A DNA stretch of 64,000 nucleotides from Neostapfia colusana. Taxonomy: Eukaryota; Streptophyta; Magnoliopsida; Poales; Poaceae. This document shows, piece by piece, positions 54,828-64,000 of this stretch. The notes beneath the pieces are model-generated. The model was not told the DNA's origin, made no database searches, and worked only from the letters and a program-made list of their open reading frames with translations. Each line of letters opens with the position of its first letter. The stretch's first letter is position 1. The translations under genes and the position numbers were made by a program. The stretch is from positions 35,841,760 to 35,905,759 of the forward strand of contig JASWHV010000010.1 in assembly GCA_030760725.1 (NCBI GenBank). The letters run 5' to 3'.

Positions 54828-56001
54828 GTGAGATCCCTGACCTCCCCTCTACCGATCTAGGCCATAAGATTACAGTTCTAGGCAGAATTCTCGAAGATCC
54901 GAAACTTTCCGGCGAGATCGCCGCTTCCCGCCGCCGTGCGCCGCCGGCAGCGCCGCCCGCGCTCGATCAGAGCGACGTGGCCGCTTGTGCGCCGTTTATT
55001 TTAAATCGCACGGTAGACTTTAAATCCCCGCGTACCGGTTCGATGTTATAATCTCAGCCGTCGGTTTAATATCGGACGGTCCACGTCAGCCCCGCGTTAT
55101 AAAGACTGGAATTCTTACGTGCTACCCCCTGGGGCTCTCTGGAATTGAGAGCTAGCCCCGGAAACTTCAGATCTAGCCCCTGGAACTCCAGAAAATCATG
55201 TAAATTCATTTAAAAATCAGTTTTAACCCCTGGACTTAATATAAATTAGGAAAAACACCTCTGATAAGTGTAGCTAGACCCCTGGAAATTCTGAAAATAA
55301 TATTATAGACCCTGTAATGGGGTGAATTCATTATTTTAGCCCTGTTTAGTATTTAATTTAGAAAATTGAATATGTAACTAGTGTTTAAAAATTAAAAAGT
55401 GGGACAAACATAATTGTCAAAATTAATTAAAAACTTTCTCAGTACTTAGAAAACTTTGGAGTGAGATAAAAATCTATTTTTGGGCTGAAATGAATCTGTT
55501 TTACTTGTTATTCACATTTATTAGTATAGGGACACATTTTTAAGTAAAGAATAGTTATAGAAAAAATAGGGAAAATAATTATGAAATAATCTACATCAGA
55601 AGCCAAGGTCAAAACATGTTATTAAGTCATTTAGGACCAGAACCTATACTGTTTAGATGATGTGTATTACTAATTTCATAATAAAATACACAATTATGCA
55701 TAGGAATATAAATCTGAAAATATAGCAACTAGTAAATGATAAATGGAGTTTCTAAAATACAAAGAATTCAGTTTAGGGTTGGTAGAAATTCTGAAGGCAC
55801 ATATGGAGAAGAAAAATACTTTTCATACACATATAAATAAAAGTGTATGCAAGCCATAGATCAACACACAAAGTAACCACAACACATATAATGGTGAATG
55901 AATTTCATAAATATGAATGTGTGGTTTGTATAAAGTAGAAGTGTGAACTATGTCTTATGGATTGTTGTTCTTCTTTTGCTATGTGTGATGGTGTGATGTA
56001 G

Positions 56002-56070
56002 AACCTGCTCAAGAGCAAGTTATTCCTTTCCAAGATCAGGACTACCAATTTCAAGAGCAGCAAGAAGGAG
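56002..56070 (+). other. Putative LTR exon 2 (TE7) with GC-type donor
   Basis: 69 bases between GTGTGATGTAG and GGAG|GCAAGT. It has no ATG. It encodes a Gln-rich stretch (PFQDQDYQFQEQQEG) in frame with exons 1 and 3. Confidence 0.5.
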
Positions 56071-57160
56071 GCAAGTGTCCTTGACCACTTTGATCCTATG
56101 CTAGGATGTGTAGATAGAATTATTTGCATTGTCAAATGAAATATGAAACCCATGCTAGGAAAGTTTCCTTAGAATTGCATTACCTTGTTTCCTTGAAGCT
56201 TGGGTTGGGATTTATTTTGTCATGTCATTTATTTACATGCATATGCTTAGCCATGCTTAGAATGGGATATTTGGTATATGAGGTCATCAATTTATTTCTA
56301 CCATACTCTTGAATGAGACATTATGAATTATGTAGAGGTAGGGATCAAGGCAAGTTGGATGTTTTGGTTGTGTGCTGGGTGCACGAGACTTGGGTTTGTG
56401 TTTAGTACTTGCCTGGATCCTAAGGACCGGTTCATGGAGCATGTAACCCGGCTTTACAGTGCCAACCACATGCTGAGATGGGGCAGCTTGGCCAATTAAT
56501 TAGGTGTATCCCCGGCGTAGTATGGGTGTGTTGGATGGTGTGGGGAGTAGGTGTCAGCTGGACTACTATATGAACCGCAAGGATCAAGAGGGGGCCACTG
56601 CAGCGGGGTTGGAGCCTCTTGTATGCTGTTAGGGGTGAAACCTCAGTGGGCCCACGCTCGTCGGGAATCCCTTTGTAAAGGCTTCGTAGTGATCTCTTGG
56701 CCGCACACCTGGGAAGTGTGAATGTGGATCGTAGCCACTGGCATAATGGAGGTTCTTTTAGTCCACCCGACAACGGGGGATGAAATCACTACTTGTGGGT
56801 ACAGTGGTACAAACTCTTCAGAGTCAAAACTGTCTTGACAGCCGTGCTCACGGTTAAGAGCGGCCTGGACTTATTCATGATTAGAGGAATGATGGTTTTG
56901 GAAGATAAGCGGGGAGCTTAACATTGGAAATGATGTTATGGTTATTGGATTATGATGATGGGATGGGAGATTGGGACCATTTCACCTGTGTAGTAATGTA
57001 GGTGCTTAATAAGCTAAGGTGATAGGTATTAGTTGCGAAGTGCTTTAACCATGAGTTCAACCTCTCCTTGTTCTAGCCATGCATGATATAATTTTCCCAC
57101 ACTTGCTGAGTACCATTGGTACTCAACCTTGCATATTTGTTGGTTTATATTGCTGCTCAG

Positions 57161-57219
57161 GTCAAGATAATGAGGTGGTGTATAATGACCAAGATTTTGG
57201 ACCCGAGGAAGGTTTTTAG
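57161..57219 (+). other. Putative LTR exon 3 (TE7)
   Basis: It follows TATTGCTGCTCAG and ends TAG. The frame reads GQDNEVVYNDQDFGPEEGF. The hairpin GAGTACC/GGTACTC (57108-57124) sits 36 bases upstream. Confidence 0.5.
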
Positions 57220-57469
57220 GTTCATGAAGACCTCGGGCAACGCCTGTGATGGAGCCCTAAAGAATAATATTCCGCTGCTAGTTTATTTAATTGTGATGAA
57301 GCATTAGTGTCCATTGAGACATTTGCGATGTAAGACTTATTTATATTCGACACCTGGCTTGTAATAAATGATGCTTCACTATTTGTCATCACATGTATGA
57401 GAAAATGATCCTGGCATACATGTGATATTCACTTGGTTGTTTCTTCGGAAAAACCGTGTGTGACAGAGG

Positions 57470-57481
57470 TGGTATCAGAGC
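57470..57481 (+). other. TE7 primer binding site (initiator Met tRNA type)
   Basis: TGGTATCAGAGC four bases after the LTR end. Confidence 0.95.
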
Positions 57482-57684
57482 CAAGGTTGCCCGTAGGAAC
57501 GTGGACCTAGGTAGAAATGGACGTATTTAAGGGCCCTATTTTCTTAAAAACTATTTTCCAAGGTGTGGGTGGAAAAGTGTTATTAAAGGAGTCATTTTCT
57601 TCATCTTACCCCAACTTTCATTCAAAATGGGATTTTTGTTTAAAAAGTTTATCTAACCTAAATTTTAAATCCTTTTTGTTTTAG

Positions 57685-58464
57685 ATGGTTCGCATGATTC
57701 GCACCGCTCGTAAGTCCACAGGAGGGAGAGTTCCCGTAGTTGCCCTTGCCGAAAGAGAGGAGAGTCGTCCAGTGACGTACCTTTCCTACGGATTGGCAGT
57801 AGGAGATTTGTTGCGTCGTCTTCGACGTATGCTCGAAGCCGCCGGCAATACGGGCAAGCTAATCATCCACTATAACTCCACCAGGACCATCCGTGAGAAG
57901 AGGGAAGAATGGAGTTCGGAGATGAGGATTATACACGAGAATCAACTGCTTAAGATTCACCACTCTCCAGCTTGTCGAGCAACACAAGTTGACGCGGAGA
58001 AAGATGTCACCTGGGAGGCCATCACCTGCCAGAGTCACATCTATCGTCGCCACTTGGACAAAACTGAGTACATGTACGTCCTCCAACGTGAGAGTGGTAC
58101 CACGGAGTACAAGTACCCACCGGTGCAGCAAGGGACTTCCCATGAGCACATGGACTTGTGCTTGGAGGATGCTGCTATGCTCAGCACTGGACTGCAGGAG
58201 TGTCAACAAGAGCTTCAGGATGTCCGAGACACCCTGAAGGAAACGGAGGCGTTGCTGCGAGCTTGCTTAAAGGCGAGAGCAAGAGGAGATGGGAATGAAC
58301 TGTGTGTCACCGTGAGTGATCCATGGACTCCTGACTCCCCGGATCGCCGAGCAATCAGGCGTCGTCGCACTTCTCCACCAGCAGCCTCCCCACCCAAAGC
58401 AGAGTCAGAAGGTAGCCGAAATGAGGAGGAAGATCCCGAGGAGCCAGCTCAAGAGGTCGAGTAG
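57685..58464 (+). CDS. TE7 ORF0: extra protein encoded before gag
   Basis: 259 codons, intact. The ATG directly follows CCTTTTTGTTTTAG, a strong acceptor-like site. The N-terminus is basic (MVRMIRTARKSTGGR), followed by a mixed region with RRLRRML. About 155-200 is a helical heptad-like segment (LQECQQELQDVRDTLKETEA). Then comes a basic RRAIRRRR patch and an acidic tail (EEEDPEEPAQEVE). The TE1 copy keeps the same protein with breaks, so the ORF is a family feature. No known domain is recognised. By position it could assist Gag, RNA handling or regulation; this is inference. Confidence 0.85.
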   Translation: MVRMIRTARKSTGGRVPVVALAEREESRPVTYLSYGLAVGDLLRRLRRMLEAAGNTGKLIIHYNSTRTIREKREEWSSEMRIIHENQLLKIHHSPACRATQVDAEKDVTWEAITCQSHIYRRHLDKTEYMYVLQRESGTTEYKYPPVQQGTSHEHMDLCLEDAAMLSTGLQECQQELQDVRDTLKETEALLRACLKARARGDGNELCVTVSDPWTPDSPDRRAIRRRRTSPPAASPPKAESEGSRNEEEDPEEPAQEVE

Positions 58465-58727
58465 TCGAGTCGTTACGTAGTTAATGGTGTGATAATGCTT
58501 GGTGTGTGACGTGAGTTGTGGAATCCATGAGCAATTGTCCACAGCCTCGTCTTCAGATTGTTTTGCTTTGGTGTGTGAACCCACAGGAAATAATAGTGCA
58601 TTTATTTGGTGTGAGATATAAACCATTGTAAAATTTTAACAAAGCCTCAACACCTCAAAGTACCAACAAATGAAAGTAGTAAGATGATACTAAATGGTAT
58701 GAAATTAACATTTGTTGATTCTGCCAG

Positions 58728-61040
58728 ATGGCCGGAAGAGGAAAAGGACGTGCTGCCAACCCCGCCAACAACAATGATGAGGCATGCAACCCCCATCTTT
58801 CTGGAGGCCAGGACAGGGGTGGTCGCCGTGATGAAGTTGACCCTCTCCACCAAATGCTGGAGAATCAAAATCAGCTTATCCAGAACTTGACTCAAGTGGT
58901 GGCCAACTTGCATCAAGTTCCACCTCCACAAGCGGCACCACGCCAACCAAGGTTGAGTGAGTTTCTAGGAACTCAACCTCCAAAGTTTGCAAGTGCTGCT
59001 GAACCTCTGGAGGCAGATGATTGGCTAAAGACCATTGAAAGTAAGATGAGGATTATACAATGCCAAGGGTATGAGAGGGTGCTGTTTGCCTCTCATCAAT
59101 TGCAGGGACCTGCTGCTGATTGGTGGACTGCCTACGTGGCCGCCCATCATGACCCTGAGAACATCACTTGGGAAGAGTTCAAGCGTAGCTTCCGCAACCA
59201 TTACATCCCAAGAGGTGAACTCAAAAACAAGAGGAAAGAGTTTCTGGGGCTGCAGCAGGGAAACATGACTGTGAGGGAATACCTCACTAAATTTACTCAA
59301 CTATCCCGTTATGCTCCACGAGACATAGAGACTGATGAGCAGAAACAAGATTGTTTCGTGGAAGGACTTACCGCAGAGATGCAGTGTGCAATGTCCTCCA
59401 ATGAGTATGAAAGCTTTCAAAAGATGGTGGACAGAGCATTTGTAGTGGAAAGGAAGCTAAAGGCCCTAGAAAATGAGAATAAGAGGAAGGCGGGGTGGTC
59501 ACATCAGGCCTCAGGGAGCAACACCCGCCCACGTATGATGCAGCAACCTACAGGGCAGACAAGCCGTGCTGTGGTACCCTATTCAGCACCAAGAGGGTAC
59601 AACCCAAACTACAGGCCACCCGCAGCACCAGCACAGCCGCCACGTCAGTTTGTACAGCAGCCTCGCCCCGCATATCCACCTCGACCAGCAGTACAAGGAC
59701 CCCCAAACCAACCCCAAGACAACAAGGGCCAAGCATCTAAGATTGGGGTGCAATGTTTTAGCTGCGGTGAAGTGGGGCACTACGCCCATAAATGCCCAAA
59801 GAAGAAGCCTGCGCCGCCACAACAGCAGAATGTAATGAGAGGACGGGTGAACCACGTCACTATGGAGGAAGCACAAGAGGCACCCGACGTGGTAGTTGGT
59901 GAGTTTCCTGCCAATTTACACCTTGCAACTCTGCTGTTTGATTCTGGTGCTATCCACTCGTTCATTGCTCGATGGTTTGTTAAGAAGTATGACCTAGAAA
60001 CCACACAAATGAACTATATGCTAGCCGTAAACTCTCCAGGTGGAGAAATAAGGACAAGACAAGTGTGTCCCAAAGTGAGCCTAGACATTAATGGGGTAGT
60101 ATTTACTGCTAACCTCATAGTGATAGATTCACAAGGGATAGATATTATTTTGGGTATGGATTGGTTGACCAAACATAAAGGAATCATCCATTGTTCGACC
60201 AGAACGGTGGAACTAACTCACCCCAATGGCACAAGAGTAAAGTTCATAACGATACACGAGCCTAGGAGGGACATTAAATTAAATCAGGTGGAGGTGAAAG
60301 TTGAGGAAATCAGGACTATCAGGGAATATCCAGATGTTTTTCCGGAGGAATTGCCAGGTATGCCTCCCGACCGTGACGTGGAATTCGCAATTGAGCTAGT
60401 ACCGGGAACAGCCCCGATATACAAGAGACCTTATCGAATGGACTCCAAGCAGCTAGAAGAGCTCAAGGATCATTTGAGAGAATTGACGGAGAAGGGGTAT
60501 ATTCGCCCTAGTTCCTCACCATGGGGAGCTCCGGTGATATTTGTGCCCAAGAAAGACGGAACCCAAAGGTTATGCGTGGATTACCGTGCCTTGAATGAGG
60601 TAACCATCAAGAACAAGTACCCATTGCCTCGCATTGAAGACTTGTTTGATCAGTTGAGGGGAGCTTGTGTGTTCTCGAAAATTGATCTCAGGTCGGGATA
60701 CCACCAACTCAAGATAAGGCAATCTGATATTCCCAAGACAGCTTTCGTATCTCGGTACGGACTGTATGAATACACTGTCATGCCTTTTGGGCTAACCAAT
60801 GCCCCGGCATATTTCATGTATCTCATGAACAAGGTATTCATGGAATATCTGGACAAATTTGTGGTGGTTTTTATAGATGATATTCTCGTCTTCTCCAAAG
60901 ATGAAGAAGAACATGAGAAACATCTAAGGTTGGTGTTACAGAGGCTGAGAAAACACCAACTATATGCCAAGTTGAGCAAGTGTGAGTTTTGGCTGAAGAG
61001 AGTTCCCTTTTTAGGACATCGGAGGGAGGAATCTCCGTAG
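58728..61040 (+). CDS. gag-pol: TE7 Gag-protease-RT, ends at a frameshift
   Basis: 770 codons from MAGRGKG; the ATG directly follows GATTCTGCCAG. By residue: Gag core about 95-245, CCHC knuckle CFSCGEVGHYAHKC at 343-356, protease DSGA at 405-408 (the usual Thr after it is Ile here), RT from about 560 with DYRALNEVTIKNKYPLPRIE and catalytic FIDD at 715-718. Near 61019 about seven bases present in TE1 are missing, which ends the frame within the RT thumb or connection. Confidence 0.93.
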   Translation: MAGRGKGRAANPANNNDEACNPHLSGGQDRGGRRDEVDPLHQMLENQNQLIQNLTQVVANLHQVPPPQAAPRQPRLSEFLGTQPPKFASAAEPLEADDWLKTIESKMRIIQCQGYERVLFASHQLQGPAADWWTAYVAAHHDPENITWEEFKRSFRNHYIPRGELKNKRKEFLGLQQGNMTVREYLTKFTQLSRYAPRDIETDEQKQDCFVEGLTAEMQCAMSSNEYESFQKMVDRAFVVERKLKALENENKRKAGWSHQASGSNTRPRMMQQPTGQTSRAVVPYSAPRGYNPNYRPPAAPAQPPRQFVQQPRPAYPPRPAVQGPPNQPQDNKGQASKIGVQCFSCGEVGHYAHKCPKKKPAPPQQQNVMRGRVNHVTMEEAQEAPDVVVGEFPANLHLATLLFDSGAIHSFIARWFVKKYDLETTQMNYMLAVNSPGGEIRTRQVCPKVSLDINGVVFTANLIVIDSQGIDIILGMDWLTKHKGIIHCSTRTVELTHPNGTRVKFITIHEPRRDIKLNQVEVKVEEIRTIREYPDVFPEELPGMPPDRDVEFAIELVPGTAPIYKRPYRMDSKQLEELKDHLRELTEKGYIRPSSSPWGAPVIFVPKKDGTQRLCVDYRALNEVTIKNKYPLPRIEDLFDQLRGACVFSKIDLRSGYHQLKIRQSDIPKTAFVSRYGLYEYTVMPFGLTNAPAYFMYLMNKVFMEYLDKFVVVFIDDILVFSKDEEEHEKHLRLVLQRLRKHQLYAKLSKCEFWLKRVPFLGHRREESP

Positions 61041-63188
61041 ATCCCGCCAAAATCGAGGATATCCAGAAGTGGAAGACCCCTGAAAATGTCGGGGAAGTTC
61101 GAAGCTTTTTGGGATTGGCTGGATACTATCGACGGTTTATTGAGGGATTCTCCAAGATCTCGAGACCTCTCACTAAACTGTTGGAAAAGGGAATCACATT
61201 CACCTGGACGCCACAGTGCGAGACGAGCTTTCAGGAGCTAAAGAAGAGATTGACAACAGCCCCAGTGTTGGTTATGCCAGATATGCAGAAGAATTTCACA
61301 GTGTACTGCGATGCCTCTGGAAATGGGTTGGGATGTGTTCTCATGCAAGTAGGACATGTCGTGGCATATGCATCCCGGCAGCTTCGGAAGCACGAGAAGA
61401 ACTATCCTACACATGACCTAGAACTAGCTGCAGTGGTACACGCGTTGAAAATTTGGCGGCACTATTTGATGGGGAAGAGGACAGAGATATATACGGATCA
61501 TAAGAGTTTGAAGTACATATTCACACAGCCAGATCTCAACCTCAGACAAAGGAGATGGTTAGAGCTAATCAATGACTTTGATGTGGGCATCAACTATCAT
61601 CCCGGGAAAGCAAACGTCGTGGCCGATGCTTTGAGTCGGAAAGTGCAGGTCAATAAGTTAAGTTTGAAGGACATGCCTGCAGAATTGAAGGACGAGGTTA
61701 TAAGACTCAATCTATGTCTTGTAAATAGTGGTGAAGCCATCGCCATGGAAGTGGACTCCACACTCGAGCGAGACATACGCGAGGGCCAAAAGAATGATGA
61801 GAAGATACAAGAGATCAGACATCTCATTAAGGAAAATAAAGCTCCTGGTTTTAGAGAGGATGAACAGGGAACGGTGTGGCACGGGAAAAGGATCTGTGTG
61901 CCAGAAGTAAAGGAGATCCGTGAATTAATTTTGAAGGAGGCTCACGATTCTGACTATTCCATTCATCCTGGGAGTACGAAGATGTACCAGGACCTCAAAG
62001 GCAGGTATTGGTGGTATGGCATGAAGCGAGATGTCGCGGAACATGTTGCCCTGTATGACACATGTCAGTTGGTGAAAGCAGAACATCAACGACCCGCGGG
62101 ATTACTGCAACCACTCAAAGTGCCTGAATGGAAGTGGGAAGAAATCAGCATGGATTTGTCGTGGGATTGCCTAGGACCCAATCCGGGTATGATTCAATAT
62201 GGGTCATTATTGATAGGCTAACCAAGGTAGCTCATTTCATCCCTGTGAAAGAAAGCTACAGTGGATCTAAATTGGCAGAATTGTACATGTCAAGGATTGT
62301 ATGTTACCATGGAGTGCCAAAGAAGATAGCATCGGACCGAGGGACACAGTTCACCTCGAGGTTTTGGCAAAAGCTGCATGAAACCATGGGAACCCATCTG
62401 AATTTCAGCTCTGCCTATCATCCCCAAACTGACGGGCAGACGGAGAGAACCAATCAGATCCTTGAAGATATGTTAAGGGCATGTGCACTCAAAACAATAG
62501 GAGTTGGGACAAGAACTTACCGTATGCGGAGTTTTCCTATAACAACAGCTATCAAGCTAGTATGAAAATGTCACCGTTTGAAGCTTTGTATGGAAGGAAG
62601 TGCAGAACTCCTCTATTCTGGAACCAAACAGGAGAAAGTAAAGTGTTTGGTCCAGAAGTGCTACAAGAAGCCGAAGCGAAGGTGAGGGAGATTCGCAACA
62701 ACTTGAGGATAGCACAAACACGCCAGAAGAGTTATGCTGATGTACGAAGAAGAGAGCTCGTTTTCAACGTGGGAGACTATGTTTATCTCAAGGTGTCCCC
62801 TATCAGAGGACTTCGTCGGTTCAAGGTGAAAGGGAAGTTGTCACCTCGATACATCGGACCTTTTCAAGTTTTGGAAAGAAAAGGCGAAGTGGCGTACCAA
62901 CTAGAGTTACTGGTTCATCTATCGGACGTGCACGATGTATTCCATGTGTCACAACTCAAGAAATGCCTGAGGACGCCTGAGGAGGTGTTACCCATGAATG
63001 AAGTGGATGTAGCTGAAGATTTGTCTTATGCCGAGCAACCATACAAGATTTTGGAGACAATGGAACGCCTCACCAGAAATAAAAGAATCCGGATGTGCAA
63101 GGTGCAATGGAAGCATCACTCAGAAGAGGAAGCTACCTGGGAACGGGAAGATGAGCTCAAGGCACAATTTCCGGAATTGTTTTCTTAG
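61020..63188 (+). pseudogene. pol: TE7 pol, 3' part: RNase H, integrase, chromodomain, frameshifted
   Basis: It continues in three frame segments, broken by one-base losses near 62157 and 62493, without nonsense codons. RNase H (YCDASGNGLGCVLM, TDHKSLKY), integrase zinc region, core (SDRGTQF) and a C-terminal chromodomain-like end (VQWKHHSEEEATWERE) are all complete. Sequencing error at the homopolymer near 62493 is possible. Confidence 0.9.
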
Positions 63189-63195
63189 AAACACC

Positions 63196-63233
63196 AATCT
63201 CGAGGACGAGATTTCTTTTAAGGGGGGTAGAGC
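63196..63233 (+). promoter_or_regulatory. TE7 stem-loop and polypurine tract
   Basis: AATCTCG and CGAGATT arms (63196-63213), then TTCTTTTAAGGGGGG, as in TE1. Confidence 0.75.
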
Positions 63234-64000
63234 TGTAACACCCCAAATTTTGATTCAAAACCCTAAACCATGTTCAGAGGAGAATTTAAAAATTTTTGGA
63301 CATATTGCATGTTTTGCAAAAATTCAAATTCAAACTGGAATTCAAATTATACTCAAAACAGAAAAGAAATGGAAAAATAAAAAGAGAAACGGGAAAAAAA
63401 ACCGGCCAGTGGGCCGAAACCCGCCAGCCGGCCCAGCATTCCCCGCGCCAGCCCGCCCCCGCGCGCGCCGCGCTGCCTCTCACCGACGGGTGGGACCCAC
63501 ATGTCATCCCTAACCCTGAGCCCCCGCGACCCCGGACTTTTCCCCCGAGCGCGCGTGATCGCAACCTACCGGAAACCGCGTCCCGCCGCCCGAATTCTGG
63601 TCCCAGAGGACTCCAACTCGATCACAACAGACCCACCGCCCTCCCCCGGCTATAAAAACCCCCGATCCGATCAGTTTTTCCCACGCGATCGCCGATTTTC
63701 ACTCCGGTGAGCACCGAGACTTCGCCGGTGAATTCTGGCTGATCTAAGCTCGGAAACACTGATCTAACTCGCTGGTCTTGATCCACCGCCTCCGGGGAGC
63801 TTTGCAGGTGCAGAAAACTCGGAGACTTACGGTGTAAACACAGCGCCGACGAGCTTCGCCGTGGTTTTGCCTCGGACCTCGCCGCCGATCACTTTCCAGG
63901 ACCCCCGAGCTCGAGAAAACCCCCGAGGTGAGATCCATGACCTCCCCTCTACCGATCTAGGCCATAAGATTACAGTTCTAGGCAGAATTCTCGAAGATCC
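63234..64000 (+). repeat. TE7 3' LTR, first 767 bp
   Basis: It aligns base by base with 54134-54900. It includes TATA (63651) and the exon 1 donor (after 63927). The rest lies beyond the window. Confidence 0.96.

Larger units (their letters stand above)
54134..57465 (+). repeat. TE7 5' LTR
   Basis: 3332 bp, from TGTAACACCCC to TGTGACA. It contains TATA, exon 1, exon 2 and exon 3. Confidence 0.96.
54134..64000 (+). mobile_element. TE7: Tekay-type retrotransposon with intact ORF0, runs past window end
   Basis: 5' LTR, Met primer site, ORF0, gag-protease-RT, frameshifted rest of pol, stem-loop, purine tract and the first 767 bp of the 3' LTR. By-eye divergence over that LTR stretch is about 14 substitutions (1.8%). 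It is the same family as TE1 but much better kept, with no nonsense codons seen and three small deletions in pol. Confidence 0.95.

Noticed and set aside
61000..61060. Programmed frameshift in TE7 RT
   Set aside because: The break is a deletion of about seven bases compared with TE1 and removes conserved residues; a mutation is simpler.
1..64000. Host genes, tRNA or rRNA genes, CRISPR arrays, bacterial features
   Set aside because: Every long frame is explained by retrotransposon proteins or LTR sequence; the tRNA-like strings are primer sites only.

Overview
This window is plant nuclear DNA, most likely from a grass, taken from repeat-dense heterochromatin. I find no convincing host gene, rRNA, tRNA or CRISPR array. 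Essentially every base belongs to one of seven nested LTR retrotransposons, which I call TE1 to TE7 in order of appearance. The basis for the plant call is the Ty3/gypsy lineages present: Tekay-type chromoviruses with 3.3-4.0 kb LTRs, an initiator-Met primer site and an integrase C-terminal chromodomain, plus a Tat-type element with two RNase H domains.

Layout. TE1 (+, 1-19459; its 5' LTR is cut by the window edge) is a decayed Tekay element. Its 3' LTR holds TE2 (-, 9021-18266; Tat lineage; target duplication GAGAT; two 1097 bp LTRs). TE1 sits in the LTR of TE3 (+, 19460-24350), an old relic without primer site or leader ORF. TE3 stops abruptly at TE4, an unidentified repeat seen as 24351-24507 and 53671-54133. 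TE4 was split by TE5 (+, 24508-53665; duplication GCGGC). The 3' LTR of TE5 was split by TE6 (-, 36584-52009; duplication CCAAA), the youngest copy, whose 4 kb LTRs differ by only about eight substitutions by eye. TE4 was also hit by TE7 (+, 54134 to beyond the window end), a close relative of TE1. By-eye LTR divergence follows the nesting: TE1 about 5%, TE2 about 2.6%, TE7 about 1.8%, TE5 lower, TE6 about 0.2%.

How the parts work. Each Tekay element runs LTR, Met primer site, leader, (ORF0), gag-protease-RT-RNase H-integrase-chromodomain, stem-loop, polypurine tract, LTR. TE6 and TE7 carry an intact extra ORF (ORF0) before gag, TE1 a broken one; TE3 and TE5 lack it. A 3' splice-acceptor-like AG lies directly at, or within two bases of, the ATG of every ORF0 and gag.

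The most interesting pattern is inside the LTRs. The TE1/TE7, TE5 and TE6 LTRs (and the exon 3 part in TE3) contain what looks like a conserved set of non-coding or short-coding exons. These are an ATG-free first exon after the TATA box (TE1, TE7, TE6), a second ATG-free exon ending in a GC-type donor AG|GCAAGY, and a third exon that joins in frame and ends in TAG. Between exons 2 and 3 lie hairpins, one apparently covarying between families. This suggests that these retrotransposons use regulated splicing of a long leader. The splice sites and peptide are inferred from sequence alone and need RNA evidence.
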